The position numbers and the translations under genes were made by a program. The notes beneath the pieces were generated by a model that was not told where the DNA came from, did not search any database, and saw nothing but the letters and a program-made list of their open reading frames with translations. This document shows positions 28,622 through 37,172 of a stretch of 64,000 nt of DNA, one piece after another. This stretch comes from Thioclava dalianensis (lineage in GTDB: Bacteria; Pseudomonadota; Alphaproteobacteria; Rhodobacterales; Rhodobacteraceae), in assembly GCF_000715505.1 (NCBI RefSeq), contig NZ_JHEH01000008.1, positions 62,001 to 126,000 of the forward strand, written 5' to 3'. How positions within the stretch are numbered: position 1 is the stretch's first letter; every line of letters begins with the position of its first letter.

Positions 28622-29176
28622 TCAGGCACCCCAATGGCGGACGGGGCCGCAATCCATATGCACGAAGTTGGAGCGGGAGTATTTGCCCACGCCACCCGCA
28701 TGGCAAGCCGCTGCCGCGCGATACATCTGGTTGACCGAGCGCGACTTGAGCCGCAGATCGGTGGCCTGACCCTGCATGTGGAGCGAGTTCTTCGCCACGC
28801 CTTTGGAGCGCGAGCGCAGCATCGCATTGGTCTTGGGCGAGCGATAGCCCGACAGCAGCATATAGGGTTCGTTGATATCCATCAGATTATGCGCTGCGGC
28901 CGCGATATCGATCGTGCGGGCGTCAATCGTCTTGAGCTGGTTGGTGCGCCAGTCGCGCGCGAAATAGGTGATTTCCTTGAGCGCGTCGGGGATATATTCC
29001 CCTTCGATCCAGTAGACCGTGTCGAGGCTTTCGCCAGTCCGCCCGTTATACATTCGGATGCGACGGATATCGCCTGCGCCTTTGAGGAAGCCGAATGCGC
29101 TACTCATTGTGGGCGCGGCTGTAACCATGGTTGCAGCAAAGGCACCCAAAAGCCCGCGGCGGGAAATCGTCGTCAT
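28622..29176 (-). CDS. DUF882 / YcbK-like peptidase-fold protein with Tat signal
   Basis: A 184-residue exported protein of the DUF882 (M15-like, D-Ala-D-Ala carboxypeptidase fold) family, probably a murein endopeptidase. The N-terminus TISRRGLLGAFAATMV is a twin-arginine signal. Zinc-site features are visible: SGYRSPKTN, HMQGQATDL and NFVHMDCGP. A GTG two codons upstream (29182) is an alternative start. It is divergent from an L,D-transpeptidase gene, a link that supports a cell-wall role. Confidence 0.9.
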   Translation of the reverse strand: MTTISRRGLLGAFAATMVTAAPTMSSAFGFLKGAGDIRRIRMYNGRTGESLDTVYWIEGEYIPDALKEITYFARDWRTNQLKTIDARTIDIAAAAHNLMDINEPYMLLSGYRSPKTNAMLRSRSKGVAKNSLHMQGQATDLRLKSRSVNQMYRAAAACHAGGVGKYSRSNFVHMDCGPVRHWGA

Positions 29177-29499
29177 GCTCACTGTCCTGTCTTGCCTGTC
29201 GTTTCGTTTCCATCCTGTTGGCCGGACGGCTCACCAAATCGTACCCCAAACACGTGCGAAATTATGCCATAGACCGAAGGAGCGATAAAGAAACCATTTG
29301 AGCCAGCGAGGTGCCGCGACGCCGATCGGCAAAATATTGCCAGTTCCGCCCTTGTTCCACTTGGCTTGGCGATGTTGCGCGCCTGCATCTTTTGGGCCGT
29401 CCCAGGGGCATTGAACCATGAATTGGTAAAGCTTTTCTGGACAGCCTCGTCCAAGTTTGAAACATCTCGGAAAAGACTTTTTATTATCGAGGCTTGGAA
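29177..29499. other. 323-bp divergent intergenic region between DUF882 and L,D-transpeptidase genes
   Basis: It must hold promoters in both directions. It is more AT-rich than its surroundings near 29255-29300 and 29465-29490, the latter just before the transpeptidase start. I see no convincing hairpin, tRNA or small coding frame. Confidence 0.5.
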
Positions 29500-31140
29500 A
29501 TGGCGACAGGAATTCGCGTGATTGCTCTGGCGGCATCCGTGTCGGCACTGGCATTCGGGGCCTTCGCACAGGGTACCGCCCAGATCGCGGCTCAGGGGGC
29601 AATGTCTCCTGTAAGCGGCGTCGAGCTGAGCGGATTCACGCAGGCCATTGCCGAGGCCGCGGCCTCTGATCCGGCGCTGGCGGGGTTCTATGCCGCGCGC
29701 GATTATCGCCCGATCTGGACCTCGCAGGACGATCAGGCGCGCCGGGCTGCGCTGTTCTCGGCGCTCGATCGCTCGGGCGAGCAGGGGCTGCCACAGGGGC
29801 ACTATGACCCGGATGGCTTGCGCGCGCGTTTCGCTGCGGTGCAATCCGAGCGTCAGCGCGGCTTGCTTGAGGTCGAGACCAGCAAGGTCTTTCTCGAATA
29901 TGCCCATGATGTCTCGCATGGGGTGCTTGATCCGAACCGGGTTCTCTCGGAGATCAAGCGCGAGCCGATGCGCGCCGATCCGCAGCTGCGCCTGACCGCG
30001 TTCGCTGCCAGCGGCAATCCGGCCCTGTTCCTGCGCGAGCTTGCGCCGCAGATGCCGCAATATGCGCAGTTGCTGAAAGATAAGCTCGATCTGCAGGCGC
30101 AGATTGCCGAGGGCGGCTGGGGCGACAAACTGCCCGCCGGAAAATTGCAGCCCGGAGAACAGGGGCCTGCGGTGATCGCGCTGCGCAATCGCTTGCAGAA
30201 GATGGGTTATCTGGGCCGTTCGGCCACGGCCCGGTTTGACGGCGATATCCAGAAGGCCGTGCAGAGCTATCAGGCCGATCAGGGGTTGACGCCCGACGGG
30301 GTCGTGGGCGAGAGCACGCGCGAGGCGCTCAATACCTCGCCTGAGGACCGGATGAAATCGGTGCTGGTTGCGCTTGAGCGGCTGCGCTGGATGAATGGGA
30401 TCGATTTTTCGGGCCGCTATATCTGGGTGAATATCCCCGATTTCTCGGTGCGCGTCGTCGATAATGGCAAGACCACCTTCCGCTCGGTTACCGTCGTGGG
30501 CCAGTCGAGCGCTGACCGCCAGACGCCGGAATTTTCCGATGAGATGGAGCGGATGGTGATCAACCCGTCCTGGCATGTGCCGCGCTCGATCGTCACCAAG
30601 GAATATCTGCCGCAGATGCAGCGCAACCCGAATGCCGCCGGACAGTTGCAGCTGATCGACAGCCGCGGTCAGGTCGTGCCGCGCTCGGCGGTGAATTTTG
30701 CCGCCTATAACGCGCGCAACTTCCCCTTCGCGATGAAGCAGCCACCCTCGACGCGCAACGCGCTGGGGCTGGTGAAATTCCTCTTTCCCAATAAGTGGAA
30801 TATCTATCTGCACGACACGCCCTCGAAATCGCTGTTCAACAAGGAAAGCCGGGCCTTCAGCCATGGCTGCGTGCGCGTCGGTAAACCCTTTGATCTGGCC
30901 TATGTGCTGCTCGGCGCCCAAAGCCCCGATCCCAAGGCAGAGTTTCAGCGCATCCTCAATACGGGGCGCGAGACCGTGGTGCCGCTCAAGCAGCCTGTGC
31001 CGGTTCATCTGGTCTATTTCACCGCCTATCCGACGCCGACCGGCCATGTCGAATATCGCCGCGACGTCTATGGACGTGACGGACGGATTTTCGAGGCTCT
31101 CGCGCGCGCCGGGGTGGAATTGCCCGGATCTAAGGGTTAG
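29500..31140 (+). CDS. L,D-transpeptidase (YcbB/LdtD type) with peptidoglycan-binding domain
   Basis: Periplasmic enzyme forming 3-3 peptidoglycan cross-links. The 546 residues have a signal peptide (ending AFAQ), an unassigned helical N-terminal part, a PG_binding_1 domain around residues 213-275 (AVQSYQADQGLTPDGVVGEST), and a YkuD domain from ~310 with catalytic Cys457 in SHGCVRVGKPFDLA. ATG 29500 has GAGG upstream; a TTG at 29494 is in frame. Divergent from the DUF882 peptidase gene. Confidence 0.94.
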   Translation: MATGIRVIALAASVSALAFGAFAQGTAQIAAQGAMSPVSGVELSGFTQAIAEAAASDPALAGFYAARDYRPIWTSQDDQARRAALFSALDRSGEQGLPQGHYDPDGLRARFAAVQSERQRGLLEVETSKVFLEYAHDVSHGVLDPNRVLSEIKREPMRADPQLRLTAFAASGNPALFLRELAPQMPQYAQLLKDKLDLQAQIAEGGWGDKLPAGKLQPGEQGPAVIALRNRLQKMGYLGRSATARFDGDIQKAVQSYQADQGLTPDGVVGESTREALNTSPEDRMKSVLVALERLRWMNGIDFSGRYIWVNIPDFSVRVVDNGKTTFRSVTVVGQSSADRQTPEFSDEMERMVINPSWHVPRSIVTKEYLPQMQRNPNAAGQLQLIDSRGQVVPRSAVNFAAYNARNFPFAMKQPPSTRNALGLVKFLFPNKWNIYLHDTPSKSLFNKESRAFSHGCVRVGKPFDLAYVLLGAQSPDPKAEFQRILNTGRETVVPLKQPVPVHLVYFTAYPTPTGHVEYRRDVYGRDGRIFEALARAGVELPGSKG

Positions 31141-31208
31141 ATCGAACGGGTAAGGGGGGGGACCTAAGCCCCGCCGACCGTTGCCCAACGATACGAAGGA
31201 CGTGCCCC

Positions 31209-32309
31209 ATGTCGCAGACCATTGCGCAAATCGCCAAAGCGCTTGATGCGCAAGCCGTGGGGGATCTTGAGATCTCGGTTACCAGTGCAGCCGAGCCCGC
31301 CAGTGCCGGGGCCGATCAGATCGCGCTTGCGATGAGCTCGAAATATGCCGAAGGCCTCGCCCAAGGATCCGCGCGCGCGGCCTTGCTGTGGGAGGGGGCC
31401 GATTGGCAGGCATACGGGCTTGAGGCCGCGATCTTCGTGACCCGCCCGCGTCTGGCGATGGCGGGGCTGTCGAAGGCCTTCGATCCGGGCCCCGAGATTG
31501 CGCCGGGCATTCACCCCTCAAGCCTCGTCGATCCATCGGCCCAGATCGCGCCGGGCGCGGCGATCGGGCCCTTCACGGTGATCGGGCGCGATGTGGTGGT
31601 CGGGCCGAATGCGCGGATTGCCAGCCACGTGACGATTGCCGAGGGCGCACGGATCGGAGCGGATGCCCTGATCTTGGCCCATAGCCATATCGGGGCGGGT
31701 GTGATCGTAGGTGACCGGCTGATCTGTCAGCCCGGAGCCAAGATCGGCGCTGATGGGTTTTCCTTTGTGACGCCCGAGACCTCAACGGTTGAAGAAGCCC
31801 GCGCAAGTCTTGGAAAAACCAACGAGATTCACGAACAAAGCTGGGTGCGTATCCACTCGCTCGGCAGCGTCGAGATTGGCGATGATGTCGAGATCGGTGC
31901 CAATAGCTGCATCGACCGGGGCAGCGTGCGCGCGACCTCGGTGGGGCATGGCACCAAGCTCGATAATCTCGTGCATGTGGCCCATAACGTGCAGGTCGGG
32001 CGCGATTGCCTGCTCTGTGCGGGCGTGGGCGTTGCAGGTTCGTCGAAGATCGGTGACCGCGTCGTGCTGGCGGGGCAAGTTGGCGTGTCTGACAATGTCT
32101 TTATTGGCGATGACGTGGTGACGGGCGGTGGCACCCAGATCTTTACCAATGTGCCCTCGGGCCGGGTGATCTGGGGCAGCCCGGCGGTGAAGATGGATCA
32201 GCAGATCGATCTCAACAAATCTGTGCGTCGCTTGCCAAGATTGTTTGCACAAGTGGCGGAACTTCGGGAAACTGTTACGCGACTCACGCAAAAGGGTGGC
32301 ACGGAGTAA
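31209..32309 (+). CDS. lpxD: UDP-3-O-acylglucosamine N-acyltransferase LpxD
   Basis: Third acylation-pathway enzyme of lipid A, adding the N-linked 3-hydroxyacyl chain from ACP. The 366 residues have an N-terminal uridine-binding domain (to ~100), hexapeptide repeats from ~105 (PSSLVDPSAQIAPGAAIGPF) and the active-site region LVHVAHNVQVGRD. It is not between skp and fabZ as in enterics but leads a separate group with an ACP and a ketosynthase gene 6 bases downstream. Confidence 0.94.
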   Translation: MSQTIAQIAKALDAQAVGDLEISVTSAAEPASAGADQIALAMSSKYAEGLAQGSARAALLWEGADWQAYGLEAAIFVTRPRLAMAGLSKAFDPGPEIAPGIHPSSLVDPSAQIAPGAAIGPFTVIGRDVVVGPNARIASHVTIAEGARIGADALILAHSHIGAGVIVGDRLICQPGAKIGADGFSFVTPETSTVEEARASLGKTNEIHEQSWVRIHSLGSVEIGDDVEIGANSCIDRGSVRATSVGHGTKLDNLVHVAHNVQVGRDCLLCAGVGVAGSSKIGDRVVLAGQVGVSDNVFIGDDVVTGGGTQIFTNVPSGRVIWGSPAVKMDQQIDLNKSVRRLPRLFAQVAELRETVTRLTQKGGTE

Positions 32310-32315
32310 CCGAAA

Positions 32316-32597
32316 ATGAGGTCCGACGTGCAAAATCAAGTTCTCTCCATCATCGCGCGCGAAGCGCTGCGCGCTCCCGAAGATCTGCGCAATGAGATGA
32401 CGCTCGACGAGCTGGGGCTCGACAGTCTGGGTCTGGTCGAGGTCATCTTTGCCATTGAAGAAACATTCGACGTCTCGGTGCCCTTCAACGCCAATGATCC
32501 GGCGGCGGCGCAATTCGATATCTCCTCGGTTGGCGCGATCATCGCGGCGGTCGAAAAGCTGATCTCCGGGGATACGCCGTCCGCGGCTGTCGCTTGA
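32316..32597 (+). CDS. Acyl carrier protein
   Basis: A 93-residue acyl carrier protein with the phosphopantetheine attachment site Ser37 in LGLDSLGLVE. It is longer than housekeeping AcpP (~77) and less acidic, suggesting a specialised carrier. CGGAG precedes the ATG. It lies between lpxD and a ketosynthase, overlapping the latter's start (TGATG), so an acyl group loaded on it may be destined for lipid A (inference). Confidence 0.9.
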   Translation: MRSDVQNQVLSIIAREALRAPEDLRNEMTLDELGLDSLGLVEVIFAIEETFDVSVPFNANDPAAAQFDISSVGAIIAAVEKLISGDTPSAAVA

Positions 32598-33805
32598 TGC
32601 GGCGTGTTGTCATTACTGGCGCGGGCACGATTAACGCGCTGGCCGAAGGCGTGGCTGCAACCCATCGCGCGATGGCCGAGGGGCGTTGTGGGATCGGGCC
32701 GCTGAATTTTCCTGATGCGGATCGTTTGAATATTCGCATCGGCGCGCAGATCCGCGGCTTTGCACCGCAGGACCGTTTCGATCTCTCCAAGCTCGCGCTC
32801 TATGATGCGTTCACCCAATATGCGCTGGTCTCGGCAGATGAGGCGATGGCGCAGGCCGGGCTTGAGGCCGCACCGGATCCTGCGCGCTGGGGGGTGATCC
32901 TTGGCACGGCGGGCGGCGGTCATACGACGGCCAATGATGCCTATCGCGCGGTCTATGCCGATGGCAAGAACCGCGTCCATCCCTTCACCGTGCCCAAGCT
33001 GATGGCCAATGCAGCGCCCGCACATCTGTCGATCCGCTACGGGTTGCAGGGGCCGGGTTTCTCGGTGACGACGGCCTGTGCCAGTTCGAACCATGCGATT
33101 GGGCTGGCCTTTCAGATGGTCCGGGCGGGGCTCGCCGATGGCATGCTGACCGGCGGGTCTGAGGCGATGCTGAATTTCGGCGGCCTCAAGGCTTGGGAGG
33201 GGCTGCGGGTGATGTCTCCCGATGGCTGCCGTCCGTTCTCCGCTGATCGCAATGGGATGGTGCAGGGCGAGGGCGCGGGGGTCTTTGTCATCGAGACGCT
33301 CGAGGGCGCGCTGGCCCGAGGTGCCGCGCCGCTGGCCGAGATTGCGGGATTCGCGATGAATTCCGACGCGGGCGATATCGTGATGCCGGATCGAGACAGT
33401 GCTGCGCGCGCGATTGTGGGGGCGCTGGCCGATGCGGAGATGGCGCCCGAAGAGGTGGGCTATATCAACGCCCATGGCACGGGGACGGCGGCCAATGACC
33501 GCATCGAGACCGCCGCGATCCGGCAGGTCTTTGGCGCGCGCGCCGAGGCGGTGCCGGTCAGTGCAACCAAATCGATGCATGGGCATTGCATTGGCGGGAC
33601 CGGCGCGGTTGAGCTTTTGGCCTGTCTGATGGCGCTGCGCGAGGGGGTGCTTGCGCCCACGCTCGGCTATGGCACACCCGATCCCGAATGTGACCTCGAC
33701 TATGTGCCCAACACGGCTCGGCGGGGCGTCTCGGTGGGCGCGGTGCTCTCCAACGCCTTTGCCTTTGGCGGGTCCAATGCGGTGCTGGCTCTGCGCGCAA
33801 TCTAG
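32597..33805 (+). CDS. Beta-ketoacyl-ACP synthase (FabF-like)
   Basis: Condensing enzyme that elongates acyl chains on ACP. The 402 residues have the Cys-His-His triad: Cys161 in TTACASSNHAIG, His293 in NAHGTGTAANDR and His328 in KSMHGHCIGGTGAVEL. The ATG overlaps the ACP stop; a TTG three bases earlier is less likely. It is probably paired with the neighbouring ACP rather than being the main FabF. Confidence 0.92.
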   Translation: MRRVVITGAGTINALAEGVAATHRAMAEGRCGIGPLNFPDADRLNIRIGAQIRGFAPQDRFDLSKLALYDAFTQYALVSADEAMAQAGLEAAPDPARWGVILGTAGGGHTTANDAYRAVYADGKNRVHPFTVPKLMANAAPAHLSIRYGLQGPGFSVTTACASSNHAIGLAFQMVRAGLADGMLTGGSEAMLNFGGLKAWEGLRVMSPDGCRPFSADRNGMVQGEGAGVFVIETLEGALARGAAPLAEIAGFAMNSDAGDIVMPDRDSAARAIVGALADAEMAPEEVGYINAHGTGTAANDRIETAAIRQVFGARAEAVPVSATKSMHGHCIGGTGAVELLACLMALREGVLAPTLGYGTPDPECDLDYVPNTARRGVSVGAVLSNAFAFGGSNAVLALRAI

Positions 33806-33826
33806 CGTGGGACGGCCAGAGACATC

Positions 33827-33859
33827 AAAAAACGCCGCACGAAGATGTGCGGCGTTTTT
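33827..33859. terminator. Bidirectional intrinsic terminator
   Basis: A 13-bp stem AAAAACGCCGCAC / GTGCGGCGTTTTT with a 6-base loop between the convergent ketosynthase and IalB genes. Confidence 0.9.
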
Positions 33860-33897
33860 CTTTGATTTCAGCCTCTTGTGAGGCGATCTTCACGCGA

Positions 33898-34617
33898 TTA
33901 CTTCAGCGCGCCGCTTTCCTCATTGGCCTTCACCACCGCGTTATACGCATCGGTGAACCCGTTGAGCGAAATATCGGCGGAGACTTTCTTGTCCGGGGCC
34001 GCCAGCGGGACGATGGAAATCGTCGCCTTGCCACCTTTTTTATAGGCGTTGACCTCGGCGCTCGTCAGGCCGATCCGGGCAAAGCACCCCATCGGCTGAC
34101 AGAAGGTGAACGGGTAGACGCGCGGATCGGACTTGTCGACTTGCACGGTCAGGTTCTGCGTCAACAGCGTGTCGAGCGGCACCATGATCGTGGCCCCAGC
34201 CTCGGCTTTGCCGCCCTTGGGCAGACCAAAGAGCGAGATATCAGCGATATTACCGCCGCCCGGGCCTTTGATGACCTGATAGATCTGGCACGGATCCTTG
34301 CCGTCTTTGGCCTTGATGCACTGCAGTGCCCAATCGCCATAGGTCGCTTTGGTATAGGTTTCGTCCTGCGGCGCCTGCTGCGGGGCGTTGCCTGCCGGAG
34401 CGGCGGGGGCTGCCTTGTCGTCGGCAGGGGCCGCCGGGGTGGTGGCATCTGCTGCCGGGGTGGTCGCATCCGAGCCGCTCGCGACAGGGGCGCTGCCTTG
34501 ATCGGCCGTGGTGGCCGGGCTGGTTGCAGTGGTGGAATCGGTGCTGTCTTGAGCATAGGCCCCGTGAGCCATTCCAAGCACAAGTGCCAGCGCCAGCGGT
34601 TTCGTCAGTTGAGACAT
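33898..34617 (-). CDS. Invasion-associated locus B (IalB) family protein
   Basis: Exported protein of the IalB family, named from Bartonella but common in free-living Rhodobacterales, where its role is unknown. It has 239 residues: a signal peptide ending AYAQ, a low-complexity Ala/Thr/Pro/Asp linker (~25-90), then the IalB domain from ATYGDWALQC with conserved cysteines (DPCQIYQV, FCQPMGCFAR). The start at 34617 follows AGGAGAAGAGTAACC. Confidence 0.9.
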   Translation of the reverse strand: MSQLTKPLALALVLGMAHGAYAQDSTDSTTATSPATTADQGSAPVASGSDATTPAADATTPAAPADDKAAPAAPAGNAPQQAPQDETYTKATYGDWALQCIKAKDGKDPCQIYQVIKGPGGGNIADISLFGLPKGGKAEAGATIMVPLDTLLTQNLTVQVDKSDPRVYPFTFCQPMGCFARIGLTSAEVNAYKKGGKATISIVPLAAPDKKVSADISLNGFTDAYNAVVKANEESGALK

Positions 34618-34904
34618 GGTTACTCTTCTCCTGAACCTCATTGCGCATGGGCTTAACATGCCGTTGCGGGCATGTCAGTGGTGAATTCGAGGGCTGAGTT
34701 CACGGATAAGCGCGTGACCGCTTAATGGGCGGGGCGGATGAATTTGCGCGGGCCCCATTAGGAAAGGGGCCCTTTCGGACCCCTCCCATTTCCCCCTGTC
34801 GGACTGGCCGACTTCGTCATTGCTGCAAAAGGTATTGTGGAAGAATTCACAGGTCAACAGGGAAAATTGAGCTGCTGTGAGGCCGCATCTCCCGAGTGGG
34901 GCCC

Positions 34905-34934
34905 AAAAAAAAGGCCGCGCAGTGCTACGCGGCC
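34905..34934 (-). terminator. Minus-strand intrinsic terminator with eight Ts
   Basis: Stem GGCCGCG / CGCGGCC with an 8-base loop followed on the minus strand by TTTTTTTT. It is the 3' end of the sRNA candidate. Confidence 0.75.
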
Positions 34935-35015
34935 CAGTCAGACAGGGAGGACAAGTCGCGCGCCCAGGAAAGAAGAGAGGCGCGACATGAACACTCTGGC
35001 ACAAAAGGGTAAAAT
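34905..35015 (-). ncRNA. Candidate small RNA with CU-rich loop and intrinsic terminator
   Basis: Read on the minus strand, a 7-bp stem (34980-34986 with 34955-34961) exposes an 18-base CU-rich loop, CTCTCTTCTTTCCTGGGC. A linker containing TGTCCTCCCTGTC follows, then a 7-bp hairpin (34928-34934 with 34913-34919) and eight uninterrupted Ts. No minus-strand gene ends here, so the terminator needs another transcript. Loops carrying anti-Shine-Dalgarno CCTCCC are typical of trans-acting regulators such as Rhodobacter CcsR RNAs. The 5' end is estimated from the AT-rich TACTAATTTT near 35011-35020. Confidence 0.5.
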
Positions 35016-35055
35016 TAGTATTCTGCGCGCACGATTTTTTGCATTGGGGGCAATC

Positions 35056-36642
35056 ATGACCGGAGTTCTGACCGATGGCGGTGTCTTCGTGGGCGGTGGC
35101 GGTGCGGATTACGGCGTGCCGCAGGAGCTGGCGCTGAAATACGGCAATCGCCATGGTTTGATTGCCGGGGCCACAGGGACGGGCAAGACGGTGACGCTGC
35201 AAATCCTCGCCGAAGGGTTCTCGAGCGCGGGCGTTCCGGTCTTCATGGCCGATGTGAAGGGCGATCTGTCGGGAATTGCGGCGGCGGGCTCCGAGGCGGG
35301 CAAGCTGCATGGCGCCTTCACCGAGCGCTCAAACACAATCGGGTTCGATCTGAGCTATCGCAGCTTTCCAACCGTGTTTTGGGACATGTTTGGCGAAAAG
35401 GGCCATCCGGTGCGCACGACGGTCTCGGAAATGGGGCCGCTTCTTCTGAGCCGTCTGATGGGACTGTCAGAGGCGCAGGAGGGGGTCATCAACATCGCTT
35501 TCCATCTGGCCGATAAGGAGGGGCTGGCGCTGCTGGATCTCAATGATCTGCGCGCGATGCTGCGCCATGTGGGCGAGCAGGCCGATCAGATTGAACTGGA
35601 ATATGGCAATGTCGATACCCGCTCGATCGGGGCTATTCAGCGTCAGCTTCTGGTGTTGGAAAATCAGGGCGGCGACAAGTTCTTTGGCGAGCCCGCGCTG
35701 GAGCTCTCCGACCTGATCCGCACCGATTCAAGCGGCATGGGCCAGATCAACCTGCTGGCCGCCGACAAGCTGATGTCGAGCCCGCAGCTTTACGCGACCT
35801 TCCTGCTCTGGCTGCTCTCGGAGCTGTTCGAGGAGCTGCCCGAGATCGGCAATCCCGACAAGCCCAAGCTGGTCTTCTTCTTCGACGAGGCGCATCTGTT
35901 GTTTGACGACGCGCCCAAAGCGCTGGTGGATAAGGTCGAGCAGGTGGCCCGGCTGATCCGCTCGAAAGGGGTCGGGGTCTATTTCATCACCCAGAACCCC
36001 GCCGATGTGCCTGACGGGATTCTCAGCCAGCTTGGCAACCGGGTGCAGCATGCGCTGCGTGCCTTTACTGCGCGCGATCAGCGCGATTTGCGCCGGGCTG
36101 CGGAGAATTACCGCGCCAACCCGGCTTTCGACACCGAACTTGCGATCAAGGAGGTTGGCACGGGGGAGGCGGTGACTTCGTTCTTGCAAGCCAAGGGCGT
36201 GCCGGGAATCGTTGAGCGCACTTTGGTGCGCCCGCCGCAATCGCGGCTGGGTCCGCTGAGCGCGCAGGAGCGAGCGCAGGTGATGGCAGAATCGGCCTTT
36301 GGCACGAAATACGACACGCCGATTGATCGCGAGTCGGCGCAGGAGATTCTCGCGCAGCGCGCCGAGGCCGCAGCGCAGGAAGCCGCCAAGGCCGAGGCCG
36401 ACGCGCAAGCAAAGGCGCAGGCCCCGGCGGCGCGTTCCGAGCTGGAAGACAGTTTCGACGGTTTCAACAATGCGCGCCGCTATCAGCCCGCGACCAAAAC
36501 CGCCCGCAAGACGCAGGCCCGCTCCGGCCGTTCGGATTCGGTGATGACCACCTTTGGCAAATCGCTGGCACGCCAGCTTGGCACCAAGACGGGACAGGCA
36601 CTGGTGCGCGGCGTGCTGGGATCGCTTTTCAAGTCGCGCTGA
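35056..36642 (+). CDS. HerA-like ATPase, DUF853 family
   Basis: Predicted cytoplasmic P-loop ATPase of the HerA/FtsK superfamily (YjgR-like), of unknown role. The 528 residues have Walker A GATGTGKT at 38-45, Walker B in PKLVFFFDEAHLLFDDAP, and the arginine-rich RNRVQHALRAFTARDQRDL-type region. An Ala/Glu/Lys-rich linker (~430-470) precedes a short conserved C-terminus. The ATG at 35056 (GGGGG upstream) matches family N-termini (GGVFVGGGG). ATG 34987 is in frame but sits beside the sRNA stem. It overlaps the convergent DUF6477 gene by 14 bases. Confidence 0.9.
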   Translation: MTGVLTDGGVFVGGGGADYGVPQELALKYGNRHGLIAGATGTGKTVTLQILAEGFSSAGVPVFMADVKGDLSGIAAAGSEAGKLHGAFTERSNTIGFDLSYRSFPTVFWDMFGEKGHPVRTTVSEMGPLLLSRLMGLSEAQEGVINIAFHLADKEGLALLDLNDLRAMLRHVGEQADQIELEYGNVDTRSIGAIQRQLLVLENQGGDKFFGEPALELSDLIRTDSSGMGQINLLAADKLMSSPQLYATFLLWLLSELFEELPEIGNPDKPKLVFFFDEAHLLFDDAPKALVDKVEQVARLIRSKGVGVYFITQNPADVPDGILSQLGNRVQHALRAFTARDQRDLRRAAENYRANPAFDTELAIKEVGTGEAVTSFLQAKGVPGIVERTLVRPPQSRLGPLSAQERAQVMAESAFGTKYDTPIDRESAQEILAQRAEAAAQEAAKAEADAQAKAQAPAARSELEDSFDGFNNARRYQPATKTARKTQARSGRSDSVMTTFGKSLARQLGTKTGQALVRGVLGSLFKSR

Positions 36643-36961
36643 GATCGGTACTTTTGGGCGTGGCGGCCATGATGCGCACGAGCCGCGCCTCAGCCATCAC
36701 GGCGATCAGGATCTCGATATGGCGGGTGAGGCTGTAGCCGGCCTCACCGTTTTTGCGCAGCATTTCCAGCTCGGCCTCTTGCGCGATCAGCTCGATCAGA
36801 GCGCTGACCGGGCGCGGCGCCTCATTGCGGCGCATCAGCCGCTTGAGATCACGCGCCCGGTTATAGTCGCGCAGCCCAAAGCGCGCCGCGCGCACCAGCA
36901 GTTTCGGGCGGCGCAGCTCTGCGAGAATTTGCGTCAGGTCGGGATGCGAATGGGCGGTCAT
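36629..36961 (-). CDS. DUF6477 family protein
   Basis: A 110-residue basic, helical protein (LAELRRPKLLVRAARFGLRDYNRARDLKRLMR at its start), matching small proteins annotated as DUF6477 in Rhodobacterales. Function unknown. The ATG at 36961 has GGAGG upstream; the frame continues to 37120 without further support. It is divergent from the DUF6456 gene, and CtrA-like boxes lie between them. Confidence 0.82.
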   Translation of the reverse strand: MTAHSHPDLTQILAELRRPKLLVRAARFGLRDYNRARDLKRLMRRNEAPRPVSALIELIAQEAELEMLRKNGEAGYSLTRHIEILIAVMAEARLVRIMAATPKSTDLSAT

Positions 36962-37062
36962 GTGAGCCTCCAGGTTGTGGGGCTCCAGAATGATATGCCT
37001 GACCCGGGTGTTGCGTTCGGTCCCGGGTCGCCGGGCGCTCGGCAAGGAAATCTTTAGGAAAT

Positions 37063-37106
37063 TTAAGGAATCCTTACCCACGCCCCGTATCTTAACGAAG
37101 GGGTAA
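37063..37106. promoter_or_regulatory. Two CtrA-like boxes between divergent DUF6477 and DUF6456 genes
   Basis: TTAA-N7-TTAC at 37063-37077 and TTAA-N7-GTAA at 37092-37106 resemble the CtrA consensus TTAA-N7-TTAA(C). They lie 67-110 bases before the DUF6456 start and about 100-145 before the DUF6477 start. Control by the cell-cycle/motility regulator CtrA is an inference. Confidence 0.45.
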
Positions 37107-37172
37107 TAAAAGCAACCCACGGTTGTTGATAACAGAGCTGCCGGGATCTCCCGGTGTCATCTGGGGGAGCAT

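Larger units (their letters stand above)
34618..35055. other. 438-bp gap holding IalB promoter region and an sRNA candidate
   Basis: No convincing protein gene. The left half has a 7-bp stem GGGCCCC (34750-34756) / GGGGCCC (34766-34772) and a C-rich stretch (34780-34797). The right half holds the minus-strand sRNA candidate described separately, and an AT-rich segment (35000-35040) that should contain the promoter of the HerA-like gene. Confidence 0.6.

Noticed and set aside
29179-31188. Long minus-strand open frame (~669 codons) opposite the L,D-transpeptidase gene
   Set aside because: It runs through the divergent promoter region and opposite a gene with an intact YkuD active site.
34987-35055. 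Earlier ATG (34987) as the start of the HerA-like ATPase
   Set aside because: It would add 23 residues absent from family N-termini and abuts the sRNA stem. GGGGG precedes ATG 35056, where homology begins. Not fully excluded.
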